From positions 1 to 31,272 of the forward strand of contig JBHHUB010000019.1 in assembly GCA_046753625.1 (NCBI GenBank): a stretch of 31,272 bases of DNA. Direction: 5' to 3'. Within the stretch, counting starts at the first letter, position 1, and each line of letters starts with the position of its first letter. This stretch comes from JADFOB01 sp046753625 (GTDB lineage: Bacteria > Planctomycetota > Phycisphaerae > UBA1845). A model generated the notes under the pieces. It saw only the letters and a program-made list of their open reading frames with translations, was not told the DNA's origin and did no database searches. The position numbers and the translations under genes are program-made. Positions 7,489 through 15,785 of this stretch are shown here, piece by piece.

Positions 7489-8817
7489 TCACTTTCCCGT
7501 CAAGACGTTGGAATCAGCAGGCGCGGCGCGTGCGGGCACGCCGTCCACGACGATCTTGGGCAACGTGGTCCCCGATTCCGATGGCCCCGTACGGCCGCGC
7601 AGGGTTCCGCTGCCGCGCAATGTTTCCACTAGCTTGGTGATGCGGTGGCTGTACAAATGTTCGCCCAGCGTGCGGCGCTGGCCCGCCAGCGCAATTTCAC
7701 GCCGCCGCTTGGGATGGTGCAGATAGAAGCTGATCTTCTGCAACAGCTCCTCCTCGTTGCGAAAGACGTCGCACTCCTCACCGATTTCAAAGAAGTCGGA
7801 GAGCTCCGGCGTCGGATAGGTGAGCAGGAACCCGCCGTAGGCCGTGACCTCAAAGTGGCGGACGATCAACCCGGTTTCGATGTTGCCCTTCATGAGATTC
7901 AGGCAGATGGGCACGCGGCGCATGCGCTGGTGAAGCCGCTTCATATCCCAGATGCGCGGCGTGTGCGGCAACCCGTAATTTGGACCCCAGTGATCGCCGA
8001 TCAACTCGAAGCGGTCGCCCAGCTTGCGCTTGAGGAAATGGGCGAAGCGATCTCGCTGCTTGACCGCCAAGAAGGCATTGTAGGCGAATTTGTTGGCGAA
8101 GTACGCCTGCGACTTCCGCGCACGGTCTTGCGGCGTATCGGTCGGCGCCGGCGGCTCGGCGAATCCGTACAGATCGTAGAACATCGTGTGGAACGGCACC
8201 TCGGGCATGTCGGCGTGGACGGCCGCGGCGGTAAAGCCCGCGTGCAGGTGCGCCGGAAGAACGCCACCCGGGGATCGAAACCAACTCGTCGCCGGGTGGC
8301 CCATGAACGCAACCACCGGACCGGGATCGGGATCGGGCAGCGGCGACGTGTCGAAATCGTCCACCGCCGCCCCCATCGGCACCTTGGTGACCCGGCTGAC
8401 CCCGAGGCGGATCAACTCCTCGGCGTGCGCGTTCTCGAAGATGCCCTTGATCCACCCGGCGTTCTCGAGCAACGTCCAATGATCGGCCCAGGCGACCCGG
8501 CCCATCGTCGAGGTAATCGGGTCCAGGTAGATCGCAACGTAGGGCACGCCGGCCGCGACATTGGTAAGCCGGTGGGCGACCGACCCGTTTTCCGGGCCGA
8601 GCAACGTCAGCATCTCCGTGTTGTAATCAAGCATGAGCTCGATGTCGTGCTTTTCGAGGAAGTCGGCGATGATGGGCCCGTCGCTGAGCCGCTCATCGAG
8701 CGGGCGATGGAAATCACGGGTGGGCAGGTCGGGCACGCGGTGCACCTCGAACCCAGCGGCTCGGGCCGATCGCTCGAGTTGCTCGGTGGTCGCCAGGCGC
8801 AGGGGTCGTCGAACCAT
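7489..8817 (-). CDS. CgeB-like glycosyltransferase
   Basis: A 442-aa protein starting at ATG 8817, directly after the TAG of the upstream gene (TAGATG), so translation is probably coupled. The C-terminal half has the signature of CgeB-type (Glyco_trans_1_2) transferases: LGDRFELIGDHW, then VRHFEVTAYGGFLLTY, then FEIGEECDVF, a YLHHP element and an AGQRRTLGEHLYSHR terminus, corresponding to the nucleotide-sugar side of a GT-B fold. The N-terminal half is a Rossmann-like domain with the DYNTEMLTLLG region. It is a clear paralogue of the glycosyltransferase part of the next gene upstream. The tail after the last helix (about 405-442) is Gly/Pro/Thr-rich. It is probably involved in surface-glycan or glycoprotein decoration with the adjacent methyltransferases. 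Confidence 0.85.
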   Translation of the reverse strand: MVRRPLRLATTEQLERSARAAGFEVHRVPDLPTRDFHRPLDERLSDGPIIADFLEKHDIELMLDYNTEMLTLLGPENGSVAHRLTNVAAGVPYVAIYLDPITSTMGRVAWADHWTLLENAGWIKGIFENAHAEELIRLGVSRVTKVPMGAAVDDFDTSPLPDPDPGPVVAFMGHPATSWFRSPGGVLPAHLHAGFTAAAVHADMPEVPFHTMFYDLYGFAEPPAPTDTPQDRARKSQAYFANKFAYNAFLAVKQRDRFAHFLKRKLGDRFELIGDHWGPNYGLPHTPRIWDMKRLHQRMRRVPICLNLMKGNIETGLIVRHFEVTAYGGFLLTYPTPELSDFFEIGEECDVFRNEEELLQKISFYLHHPKRRREIALAGQRRTLGEHLYSHRITKLVETLRGSGTLRGRTGPSESGTTLPKIVVDGVPARAAPADSNVLTGK

Positions 8818-10698
8818 CTATCGCGACGCCTCACTGCGCACATAGAGCGCGTCGCCCCAGTTGTGCGGCTGATCGGAAGGATACGTCGCGTGGCGGCGGA
8901 ATCCCGAGTCGGCCATGAAGCGATCGATGTCCGCGATCAGCGGGATATCCTTGTAAATCGGGACGAACGCCACCTCCGCATAAACCGCTTTGGCCGTCTT
9001 GAGCACCTCGCGCGCCCCGGCGAGCGCCTTGAGCTCCGCCCCCTGCACGTCCAGCTTGATGACATCCACGCGACCCGGATTGATGCCGCTATCATGACAC
9101 CATTGATCGATCGTGCACACTTCCACCTCCTCCTTGCCCACCACACATGTCCACTGCTGGCATGGATTACCTTCTTGAAACTCGAACAACGAATTCGCTT
9201 CCGGACTGGTCGTCAGGTTGATCGTCGTCGTGCCGTCTTGGTCGGCGACGGCCTTCTTGACCGGATGCACATTGAGCGGCGCACAGTTTTTCTTCAATTC
9301 GTCGAACACCTTGCCCACCGGCTCGAAACTGTAGATCTCCGCACGCGGATACAACCGGCGCAACCCCGAAGCCGTCTGCCCCGTGTTGGCGCCGCAATCG
9401 AGCACGACGTCAGGGTGGGGGACGAGCTTTTGCAAATCATCGCACCAGTGGGCCGACGAAAATGCTACGGGCATCGGACGAATCCCAAACGTACGGAGGA
9501 TTTCCTGCAGCCGATGGGAGTAGAGGTGCTGCGCCAATGTGCGGCGCTGGCCGGCGTGAGCGATGGCGACGCGCTCCTGGGGCCGGTGCAGGTAATACTT
9601 GACCTTTTCCAGCAGGTCCACCTCACTGCCGAACACGACGCATTCTTTCCCAACCTCGAAACAGTCGTGGATTTCCGGCTGATCGTAACACATGAGAAAG
9701 CCGCCGGCGGCCGTGACCTCAAAGTGCCGCATGTTGACACCCGTCTCGGCATTGCCGTTGACCAAGTTGAGGTTGATCGCCACCTCACGGAAATGTTGGA
9801 AGTATTCGTCGTCGGTCGGTATCGGCGGTCGGCACGGCAGGCCGTAGGTCGTATCCCAACGCCGGCCGATCAGTTCGAAGCCGTCGCCGAGATGTTTCTT
9901 CAGGAAAATGACGAATCGATCACGATTGCGAATGCACAGCGATGCGTTGTAAAAAAGCTTGGCCTGGTAATAGGCGAGCGTCTTTTGCGCCGCCGTGGCC
10001 AAAGTGTCTTCCGGCGTCACGGGCGAACCCAGGCCGTACATCGAATGATAGATGTCGAAAAACGTGCGGCGGGGCAGGTCACCATGCACCGCCGCCGCCA
10101 GCACGCCCGGAAACAGATTGCCGGCCGGAACACCGGCCCCCTGCGCGAAATACGACGTGTTCTGCGCGCCGACGAATGACACCACCGGTCGGCATCGGGC
10201 CGGATTCAGCGGCTGCGTGTCGTAGGCGCGAACCGGCGCCGCCATGCGCAAGCCAAACACGTTGGGCACGCCGAACTGCTGAAGTTCGTGAACCTGAGCC
10301 CGGTCCCAAACGCCCTTGCCCCACGTCGGGCTTTGCAACGAGGCCCAAACAATGCCCCAATCGAGCCCCTGAAACACGGTCACCATCGGGTCGATGAAAT
10401 GGGAGATCAGCGGCCGGGTGACGTGCTCGTGCAGCAGCTCCGTATGCCCGGCCGGCGTGGGCGGCAGCATGGTCAAACCGGCGCCGCCGTTGTCCAGCAG
10501 CAGGTCGACGAACCCCGTCTCCGGGGCGGTCAAGATCGATCTCGCATCCGACCCCGCCGCCACACGACTGGCGAGATCGGCCGCGTGGCTGTTGCCGCTG
10601 CTGGTTCGGGGTCGGGGCAACGCCACGGCCTGATAACCGAAAGATCGGCAGGCATCTTCCCACCACCCACCACCGAATACGCCAAAACGCATAGACAC
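8818..10698 (-). CDS. Fusion of CgeB-like glycosyltransferase and FkbM methyltransferase
   Basis: A 626-aa two-domain protein. The start is GTG 10698, with AAGG about ten bases upstream; ATG 10692 is an alternative. Residues 1 to about 405 are a CgeB-like glycosyltransferase: LGDGFELIGRRW, MRHFEVTAAGGFLMCY, FEVGKECVVF and AGQRRTLAQHLYSHR align motif by motif with the downstream protein. Residues about 409-626 are an FkbM methyltransferase, with VVLDCGANTGQT (about 431-442) as SAM motif I and VIKLDVQGAELKAL (about 546-559) as the family signature. The fusion predicts that a sugar is added and then O-methylated by one polypeptide. It is the first gene of the glycan unit, and the region upstream is a long divergent gap. 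Domain assignments are firm; the glycan acceptor is unknown. Confidence 0.87.
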   Translation of the reverse strand: MSMRFGVFGGGWWEDACRSFGYQAVALPRPRTSSGNSHAADLASRVAAGSDARSILTAPETGFVDLLLDNGGAGLTMLPPTPAGHTELLHEHVTRPLISHFIDPMVTVFQGLDWGIVWASLQSPTWGKGVWDRAQVHELQQFGVPNVFGLRMAAPVRAYDTQPLNPARCRPVVSFVGAQNTSYFAQGAGVPAGNLFPGVLAAAVHGDLPRRTFFDIYHSMYGLGSPVTPEDTLATAAQKTLAYYQAKLFYNASLCIRNRDRFVIFLKKHLGDGFELIGRRWDTTYGLPCRPPIPTDDEYFQHFREVAINLNLVNGNAETGVNMRHFEVTAAGGFLMCYDQPEIHDCFEVGKECVVFGSEVDLLEKVKYYLHRPQERVAIAHAGQRRTLAQHLYSHRLQEILRTFGIRPMPVAFSSAHWCDDLQKLVPHPDVVLDCGANTGQTASGLRRLYPRAEIYSFEPVGKVFDELKKNCAPLNVHPVKKAVADQDGTTTINLTTSPEANSLFEFQEGNPCQQWTCVVGKEEVEVCTIDQWCHDSGINPGRVDVIKLDVQGAELKALAGAREVLKTAKAVYAEVAFVPIYKDIPLIADIDRFMADSGFRRHATYPSDQPHNWGDALYVRSEASR

Positions 10699-11225
10699 GG
10701 TATCGAACCTTGGAATCCCGGGAAGCGTCGTCGGTCATCCGCAGGCCGCGACCCCGGCGGGCCGAGGCTACGGAACACCCCAATGCGCCAAATCCAATCC
10801 AATCGCCACGCTTCCTTTATCGGCCACCGACGGCCGGCGTGTCCACCTATCGGACGCACCGGCCTCGCACCCGGTCGGAACAGTGACCGATTGCCCCGCG
10901 GCGTTCCGAAAAATGGGCCGTGCTCGATTGATCAACCGGGAGCGCCGATGGTCTCTTAAGGCGGGCACTTTTCAGACGTCTTTTCAGAACACCGCGGCGC
11001 AAGCCCGGTGACATCCTACCGCGGATCGCGCTTGGATCGCCGATCTCCTGATCGGCATGGACGTCAAACGTGCCAATCGGGAGCGTGGCAGTCGCAGGGT
11101 CCGCCGGCTGGCGCCAACGGCGCGGAGGGTCCCAGGGCTAGCGCCCTCGGCTCTGAGCGACGCCCCCATCCCGCCGGAAGCGTCACGAACCCGCGCCTTC
11201 AAAGGGATGCGTATAGGATCACGGC
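10699..11225. other. Divergent intergenic region with small dyads
   Basis: This 527-nt gap separates the glycan unit (-) from the beta-barrel gene (+) and should hold promoters for both. I find a perfect 7-bp dyad, GCCGATC tcct GATCGGC, at 11039-11056, and GGGCTAGCGCCC in the 11130s. No convincing -35/-10 pair is visible on either strand. Short open frames here lack ribosome sites and family resemblance. Confidence 0.4.
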
Positions 11226-12164
11226 ATGCAATCGGGGCAGACGTCAAAATGCGAACCCGAGGCGCGCGAGCCCGCGGGTCGGTGCTCTTGGCTGCGAAAC
11301 GCCGCTGGGCGTTACCCCCTCGCCTTCATGGTGTGGGGTATGCTTTCAACGGGATGTTCGTTTCATCCGGGCGTCAGCATGGGCCTGGGACGGATCCCCC
11401 GAAGCACGATCTCGCCGCCTGCCGAGACGGCGCGCTTCGTGTCTGCAGGATCATCTAACGTTTGGCGCCCTGATCCTCGTGAGCCGGAAACCGTAGGCCC
11501 GGACGCGAAACGATGGCACATCGATCTGGGTTTTCAGGTCAGCTACACGAAACTGGCCGAGACCAAGCAGATGCTGGACCAACGCCTGGACCGCCCCTTG
11601 GCCACCGATCTGTTCAACTTGTTCGACCACCCCATGACGCCGATCAATCGCCGCACTCGAGGTGGGCTAAACTCATTCACGCTCGGCATCGGCCGCAATG
11701 AATCCGACTGGCTGACGTGGACGGCTTATTTCGTGGGCGGCGCCGGCACCGATCGAGAGCACCAACGTCTGGGCCCGTTGAATCTCAAAACGAACTTTCG
11801 ATACGGCTCCTACCGCGTCGGTTTGCGATCCGAAATCTATCCTTGGGGCGAACCGCTATACGGACGTGACCTTCAATGGGAGGATCGCCTGCGGCGCACT
11901 CGGCCCTTCCTCTACCTCGGCGTTGAAGGAGGCTACGTCAGCGGCGAGGGGCGCGGCAGTTATTCCGTCGCCCCGAGAACGTTGTATCGCGACAAAGAGC
12001 CGATTCGCGATTGGATTCTGGGATTCCCCATCGGCGCCGGGTTTCGCCTACCGCTCGACGCGCATTGGTCCTTCGCGTTGATGGGCGACTACACGTTCCA
12101 CGTCTACCGCCCGCAGGAATACAACAGTTGGAACGTAGTCGCGAGCCTGCGGTATCGGCTCTGA
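11226..12164 (+). CDS. Probable outer-membrane beta-barrel protein
   Basis: A 312-aa protein starting at ATG 11226. A Met at 11328 would leave too short a leader. A hydrophobic segment ending in LSTGC (about residues 34-44) could be a signal or a weak lipobox. From residue about 95 the sequence alternates amphipathic beta strands with turns (WHIDLGFQVSYTKL, SFTLGIGRNESDWLTWTAYF, YGSYRVGLRSEIYP, RPFLYLGVEGGYVSG, HWSFALMGDYTFHVY) and ends in VVASLRYRL, a C-terminal strand typical of outer-membrane barrels. No enzyme motif is seen. It stands alone on the plus strand and converges with the hemerythrin gene. Possible roles are a porin-like or structural surface protein. The family is not recognised. 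Confidence 0.7.
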   Translation: MQSGQTSKCEPEAREPAGRCSWLRNAAGRYPLAFMVWGMLSTGCSFHPGVSMGLGRIPRSTISPPAETARFVSAGSSNVWRPDPREPETVGPDAKRWHIDLGFQVSYTKLAETKQMLDQRLDRPLATDLFNLFDHPMTPINRRTRGGLNSFTLGIGRNESDWLTWTAYFVGGAGTDREHQRLGPLNLKTNFRYGSYRVGLRSEIYPWGEPLYGRDLQWEDRLRRTRPFLYLGVEGGYVSGEGRGSYSVAPRTLYRDKEPIRDWILGFPIGAGFRLPLDAHWSFALMGDYTFHVYRPQEYNSWNVVASLRYRL

Positions 12165-12203
12165 TGCTGCGTCAACGCTGATTCCATGGGGCATCCCGTG
12201 CGG

Positions 12204-12256
12204 CACAGCGGCCCTCCGCTGTGTTGGTGCAACCGCCCAGCCCAGGGCGGCTGGGC
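12204..12256. terminator. Paired hairpins between convergent genes
   Basis: CACAGCGG (12204-12211) pairs perfectly with CCGCTGTG (12216-12223) across a 4-nt loop. GCCCAGCC (12235-12242) pairs with GGCTGGGC (12249-12256) across a 6-nt loop. They lie between the stops of the beta-barrel gene (+) and the hemerythrin gene (-), where a two-way transcription stop would be expected. No U-tract follows on either strand, so this may instead be a structured dispersed repeat. Confidence 0.4.
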
Positions 12257-12310
12257 CACGGAAGCAGAACACACCAGACCGTGGCACGCGGGCAGCGCAT
12301 CCGCGATGGC

Positions 12311-12886
12311 TTATGATGCCCATCGCGCGTGCAGCGCCTCGGCCATGGCCTCCAGTTCGGTGTTCTTCTTCCCACCGAACGAGCCGCACATGGCCTCGCA
12401 GAACTTGCCGCATAGCGCATCCTGATCCGCGTCGCACATCACCTGATCCCCCATGGTGAACAGCACGTTGTCCTCTTTGAAAATGTGGTTCTCGAGCAGT
12501 TCCCAATAACTACGGGCCGCCTCGCGAAAGCGCGGCTCGCCGCTCCGATCGCCTTCCGCGAGGGCATTCAGCGCGTCGGCCATCTGTTGCGTAAACGCTC
12601 GGGCTTGCCGGTGCTCCTCCAGCATACAGCCGATCGGGCCACCGTCGCGAGGAATCCCGCGCTCTTCGAGCAGAGGAAAGAGCAAATCCTCCTCCTTGGC
12701 ATGATGGCAGGCGTCCGCGAAGAATTTAAAGAATTCAACGCACTCGCCAAGCGCTTGCCCCTCAAAGCCCTCGCCGCGATCAAAGCGCTGCATCAACGAC
12801 TTGAGCACACCCAAGACCTTGAGGATTACCTGATGCTCCGCGCGAAGCACGGCGGACGGTTTCGTATTATCACATGCATTGGACAT
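12311..12886 (-). CDS. Hemerythrin-domain protein
   Basis: A 191-aa four-helix hemerythrin-like protein. The diiron ligands are in place: His18 (AEHQVI), His62 and Glu66 (CHHAKEED), His92 (EEHRQ), and His134 with Glu138 (NHIFKED). Such proteins bind O2 or NO at a non-heme diiron site or act in iron and oxidative-stress handling. The C-terminal extension holds four Cys (151, 159, 163, 167) and could bind metal or form disulfides. No signal peptide is seen, so it is probably cytoplasmic. It is the last gene of the nitrate-reductase operon: its AGGA ribosome site overlaps the end of the preceding ferredoxin gene. Context suggests O2 or NO sensing, or protection of Fe-S and Mo enzymes, as an inference. 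Confidence 0.88.
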   Translation of the reverse strand: MSNACDNTKPSAVLRAEHQVILKVLGVLKSLMQRFDRGEGFEGQALGECVEFFKFFADACHHAKEEDLLFPLLEERGIPRDGGPIGCMLEEHRQARAFTQQMADALNALAEGDRSGEPRFREAARSYWELLENHIFKEDNVLFTMGDQVMCDADQDALCGKFCEAMCGSFGGKKNTELEAMAEALHARWAS

Positions 12887-12898
12887 TGGCTTATCTTC

Positions 12899-13516
12899 CT
12901 ATCCGTCACAAGGGTCAATAAAAATCGCGTCGGCCGGGCAAAGGTAGGCGCATACGCCACACCCGCTGCACCCGTCCGGCCGTATCTCGGGCCATCCCGC
13001 ATCGTTCAAACCGATGGCATCCTGTTTCAGCGGACACCGCGTAATGCAATAGTCGCACGGCTGCCCCTGCGTCAGGTAGCACGCATCAAGCGCCACCACC
13101 GCCAGCCCCATGCGCACCGCCTTCGGCTCGGTCGGTACCAGCGCCCGCGGCTGACAAGCCGCGATGCAGGGCATATCCGAGCAAAGGTAACACGGCGACT
13201 CGGCCGGAATCACGGCGGGCGTGCCCGCGTTCTCACCGAATTCCGGACCCAAGCGCCGAATGGACTGATACGGGCACGCCTCCTGGCAGTCCGTGCACTG
13301 GGTACAGGTTCGACGAAAGGCCTCCTCGGGCAACGCGCCGGGCGGTCGCAGCCATACCCGAGGTCTCGCCGGTTCCTCCTCGACATCACCTTGATCGCGG
13401 CGCAACGCGCGTTCGATCAACTCGAATCGAACGGTGCGTACCGCATTCGTAGCGTCCGCAAGGATCGTCCTGCCGAACTCGCCGAAGAATTCTCTGCGTG
13501 AACATGCCACCGGCAC
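12899..13516 (-). CDS. NapG/NapF-like ferredoxin with four [4Fe-4S] sites
   Basis: A 205-aa iron-sulfur protein starting at GTG 13516, 7 nt after the upstream stop and behind AAGGGG; GTG 13510 gives better spacing and is equally possible. An SRREFF stretch near the start resembles a twin-arginine motif but lacks a hydrophobic core, so export is unclear. Four Cys groups follow: CTQCTDCQEAC, CYLCSDMPCIAAC, CDYCITRC and CSGCGVCAYLC. The LRPPGALPEEAF segment before the first cluster is shared with the two other ferredoxins of this operon, so the three are paralogues. It probably passes electrons among the NapH-like proteins and the reductase. NapF-like cytoplasmic maturation of NapA is an alternative, given the missing signal peptide. 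Confidence 0.82.
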   Translation of the reverse strand: MPVACSRREFFGEFGRTILADATNAVRTVRFELIERALRRDQGDVEEEPARPRVWLRPPGALPEEAFRRTCTQCTDCQEACPYQSIRRLGPEFGENAGTPAVIPAESPCYLCSDMPCIAACQPRALVPTEPKAVRMGLAVVALDACYLTQGQPCDYCITRCPLKQDAIGLNDAGWPEIRPDGCSGCGVCAYLCPADAIFIDPCDG

Positions 13517-13523
13517 ACGCCCC

Positions 13524-15785
13524 TTACATGGCGGAGGTCCGCATCTCCATCGGCTGCTTCAGCAGCCAGAGACTGAAAATACTAAAGCATATCATACCGG
13601 CCAGCATCGGAAGCTGGCTCCGAAACGCCGCCTTCGGCGATCCAAACAAACGCAAACTTGTCTTCTGCGCAACCCACAAACTGTAGACGTGGCCGACCAG
13701 AACCAGCAACACCTGAATGATCCACAGCTTGTCCAGCGAGATCATCGGGGGGATGGTCCAGTCGGCCGTGCCGAGCACGTTCCAGCCCCATCCGAAGGGA
13801 TCGGACAGAATCGCCACGACTTTCGGCCCTTCCATCAGCAGATGCTCCAAGTTGTGAGCGATGTGGTAGAACAGCGCGATGGGCAACATAGCGTACGCAT
13901 AGCGGATGAAATAGTCGCGGTAAGCGAGCGGACGAAGCGCAAGCTCCGCCCCCGCCTTTTGCGACGCCAACACCAACAGACTGTAGATGGCGATCGGCCC
14001 CAGCAGCAACAATGCCATCCCCAGGCTGAACCCCAAGACCCGACCGACACCCGCGCCGCTTCGAATCGCCGAAACAAGCTGTTGCCAGACGGGGGTCATG
14101 GTGACGCCGTGAAACCCAGTGATGGCAAGCATGAGCAGCGCCAGATAGGCCTCATCCGCGCGGGGTTTGCCTTCGATCGCCAGGTCACTGCCCCAAGGTC
14201 TGAGGTTGACGGCCAGATTGTCCTCGGGACACGCCTGAATGCACTCCATGCATTGGATACAGTAGGTGTTGGTCTCGAGCTTGCCGGGGTAGAGGAACGT
14301 CGGGCAACCGTACGCCGACGCGCTGCCGGTGACGCACTCCTTACCTTGGCACGCCTTGCAGACGGCCGCACTCTTGGCTCGAACCTCCGTACCACCGAAC
14401 AGCGCGTACAGTCCGCTTACGCGCCCCACAAGACAGCCATAACGGCAAAAGCTCTTGCGATCAAAGAGCAATGCGGACAGGACCGCAAAAAAGACCATGC
14501 CGATGGCCAGGTAGGCCGTCATCCGCGGCTTCATCGTGACGCCGAATCCGAGCTCGACCCAGGTAAGGCCGACGAACATAATCGTCGCGATCAGAATGTT
14601 ACGGACGTAGCGAGGCCACTTGTACCCCAGCGTCAGTCCCACGTCCGTCTTTTTCCAAAAGGAAAGCTTCTCGACCCAACCAGCGATGGCATCCCACGGA
14701 CAGACATAGCACCACGATTTCCCCGCGTACATGATCAGCACGATCAGCAGGCACCACCAGATCGTCCACGTCAGAATCGGCGCGATGTTCAGGGCCGGGT
14801 TCTGATCTCCGAACAAGCCGGCCGCAACGACCAACACAAAGAGAAACACCACGATGGCTTGAAGCGAAAACCGAAACACCCGCGACGTCAGCGCGGCCCG
14901 AACCCAGGACAGGCTCAACAAATCGAAACGATCCGTGCGCGGCGTGCCGGCACGGGCAGATGATTGCGTCCTGTCGCGCGCAACGGCCGGCAAAGGCACC
15001 GACAGAATCGGCAGGGACAGCGCCGAGGCCGCGCCGCCGCTTTCGCTACCGACGATGCGCTCGCCTGCACCGAGGAACTGCGCCGATGAGACCCTCTTCG
15101 TGCTGCGCGGCTTCGACCATGCTTTTTGCCCGACCGCGCTCGACCGTCGGCTGATCCAGTCGAAAACGCCGAAGCTGACCACCAGGACAATGGCGATCGA
15201 GAAGTAATAGAGGCGGCTTGGAATGCCCCACATCGAATGCATGAAATAGGCTGCGGGATCTTGCTTGAACGCCGCTCGGTGCGCTTCGCTGCACAGAACG
15301 TAGCGTTTGGTAAGATACGTCGCCGCAAAAAACGGCCGGTCGCCAAGCGTCTTGCCGCACACGAGACACTTTTCCGCAAGCACCGCAGCCGGATCGGCGT
15401 CGAAACGCGCCTTGCACTTCTCGTTGCAAAAGTAGTAGGTCCGGCCGTCATATTGAGATGCAATGCCCCAGCCGGGGTTGACTTCCATGTGGCACACGAC
15501 GTCGACATGACGCCTGCCGCCGGATGACGACGCAGGAGCAATGGCCACGTCACCGCGCTCGAAGCGTTCCTTGCAGCGCGCCATGCAAAAGTAGTACGTC
15601 CGCCCGCTGCGGCTCAGCGCCGGGGCATCGGCCGGATCGACCTCCATGCCGCAGGTGGGGCAGTGCGCAGCGGACCTCGCGATCTCCGACATCGCGGGGC
15701 GGTCGTTGGGAACGTTGGAAAAAATGACGATGCCCACAATGATCGCCAACAGACCGTAGGGCATCCACAAATTGAATCGTTTCAC
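13524..15785 (-). CDS. NapH-like membrane polyferredoxin with three YHS/TRASH metal domains
   Basis: I start at GTG 15785 (753 aa). It has GGAGGGGG seven bases upstream and overlaps the previous stop as GTGA; the frame is open 8 codons further up. A transmembrane helix (about residues 8-24) is followed by three YHS-type modules: about 42-78 (CPTCGMEV, YYFCMARC), about 95-135 (VCHMEV, YYFCNEKC) and about 140-182 (CLVCGK, YVLCSEAH). A helix and a polar linker lead into a NapH/NosR-like core with several membrane helices, the paired motifs CYVCPWDA and CRYGCLVG, a KACQGKEC group and a ferredoxin motif CIQCMECIQACPEDN. NapH-type proteins oxidise quinol and pass electrons to NapG. YHS modules bind soft metals such as copper. 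The fusion is unusual; metal sensing, delivery or heavy-metal redox are options. Confidence 0.85.
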   Translation of the reverse strand: MKRFNLWMPYGLLAIIVGIVIFSNVPNDRPAMSEIARSAAHCPTCGMEVDPADAPALSRSGRTYYFCMARCKERFERGDVAIAPASSSGGRRHVDVVCHMEVNPGWGIASQYDGRTYYFCNEKCKARFDADPAAVLAEKCLVCGKTLGDRPFFAATYLTKRYVLCSEAHRAAFKQDPAAYFMHSMWGIPSRLYYFSIAIVLVVSFGVFDWISRRSSAVGQKAWSKPRSTKRVSSAQFLGAGERIVGSESGGAASALSLPILSVPLPAVARDRTQSSARAGTPRTDRFDLLSLSWVRAALTSRVFRFSLQAIVVFLFVLVVAAGLFGDQNPALNIAPILTWTIWWCLLIVLIMYAGKSWCYVCPWDAIAGWVEKLSFWKKTDVGLTLGYKWPRYVRNILIATIMFVGLTWVELGFGVTMKPRMTAYLAIGMVFFAVLSALLFDRKSFCRYGCLVGRVSGLYALFGGTEVRAKSAAVCKACQGKECVTGSASAYGCPTFLYPGKLETNTYCIQCMECIQACPEDNLAVNLRPWGSDLAIEGKPRADEAYLALLMLAITGFHGVTMTPVWQQLVSAIRSGAGVGRVLGFSLGMALLLLGPIAIYSLLVLASQKAGAELALRPLAYRDYFIRYAYAMLPIALFYHIAHNLEHLLMEGPKVVAILSDPFGWGWNVLGTADWTIPPMISLDKLWIIQVLLVLVGHVYSLWVAQKTSLRLFGSPKAAFRSQLPMLAGMICFSIFSLWLLKQPMEMRTSAM

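Noticed and set aside
7645..10179. An 844-codon plus-strand open frame
   Set aside because: It lies antisense to two glycosyltransferase genes with clear motifs and is an artefact of high-GC codon use.
13434..14963. A 509-codon plus-strand open frame
   Set aside because: It is antisense to the YHS/NapH-like gene; its translation is rich in Arg, Gln and His with no domain.
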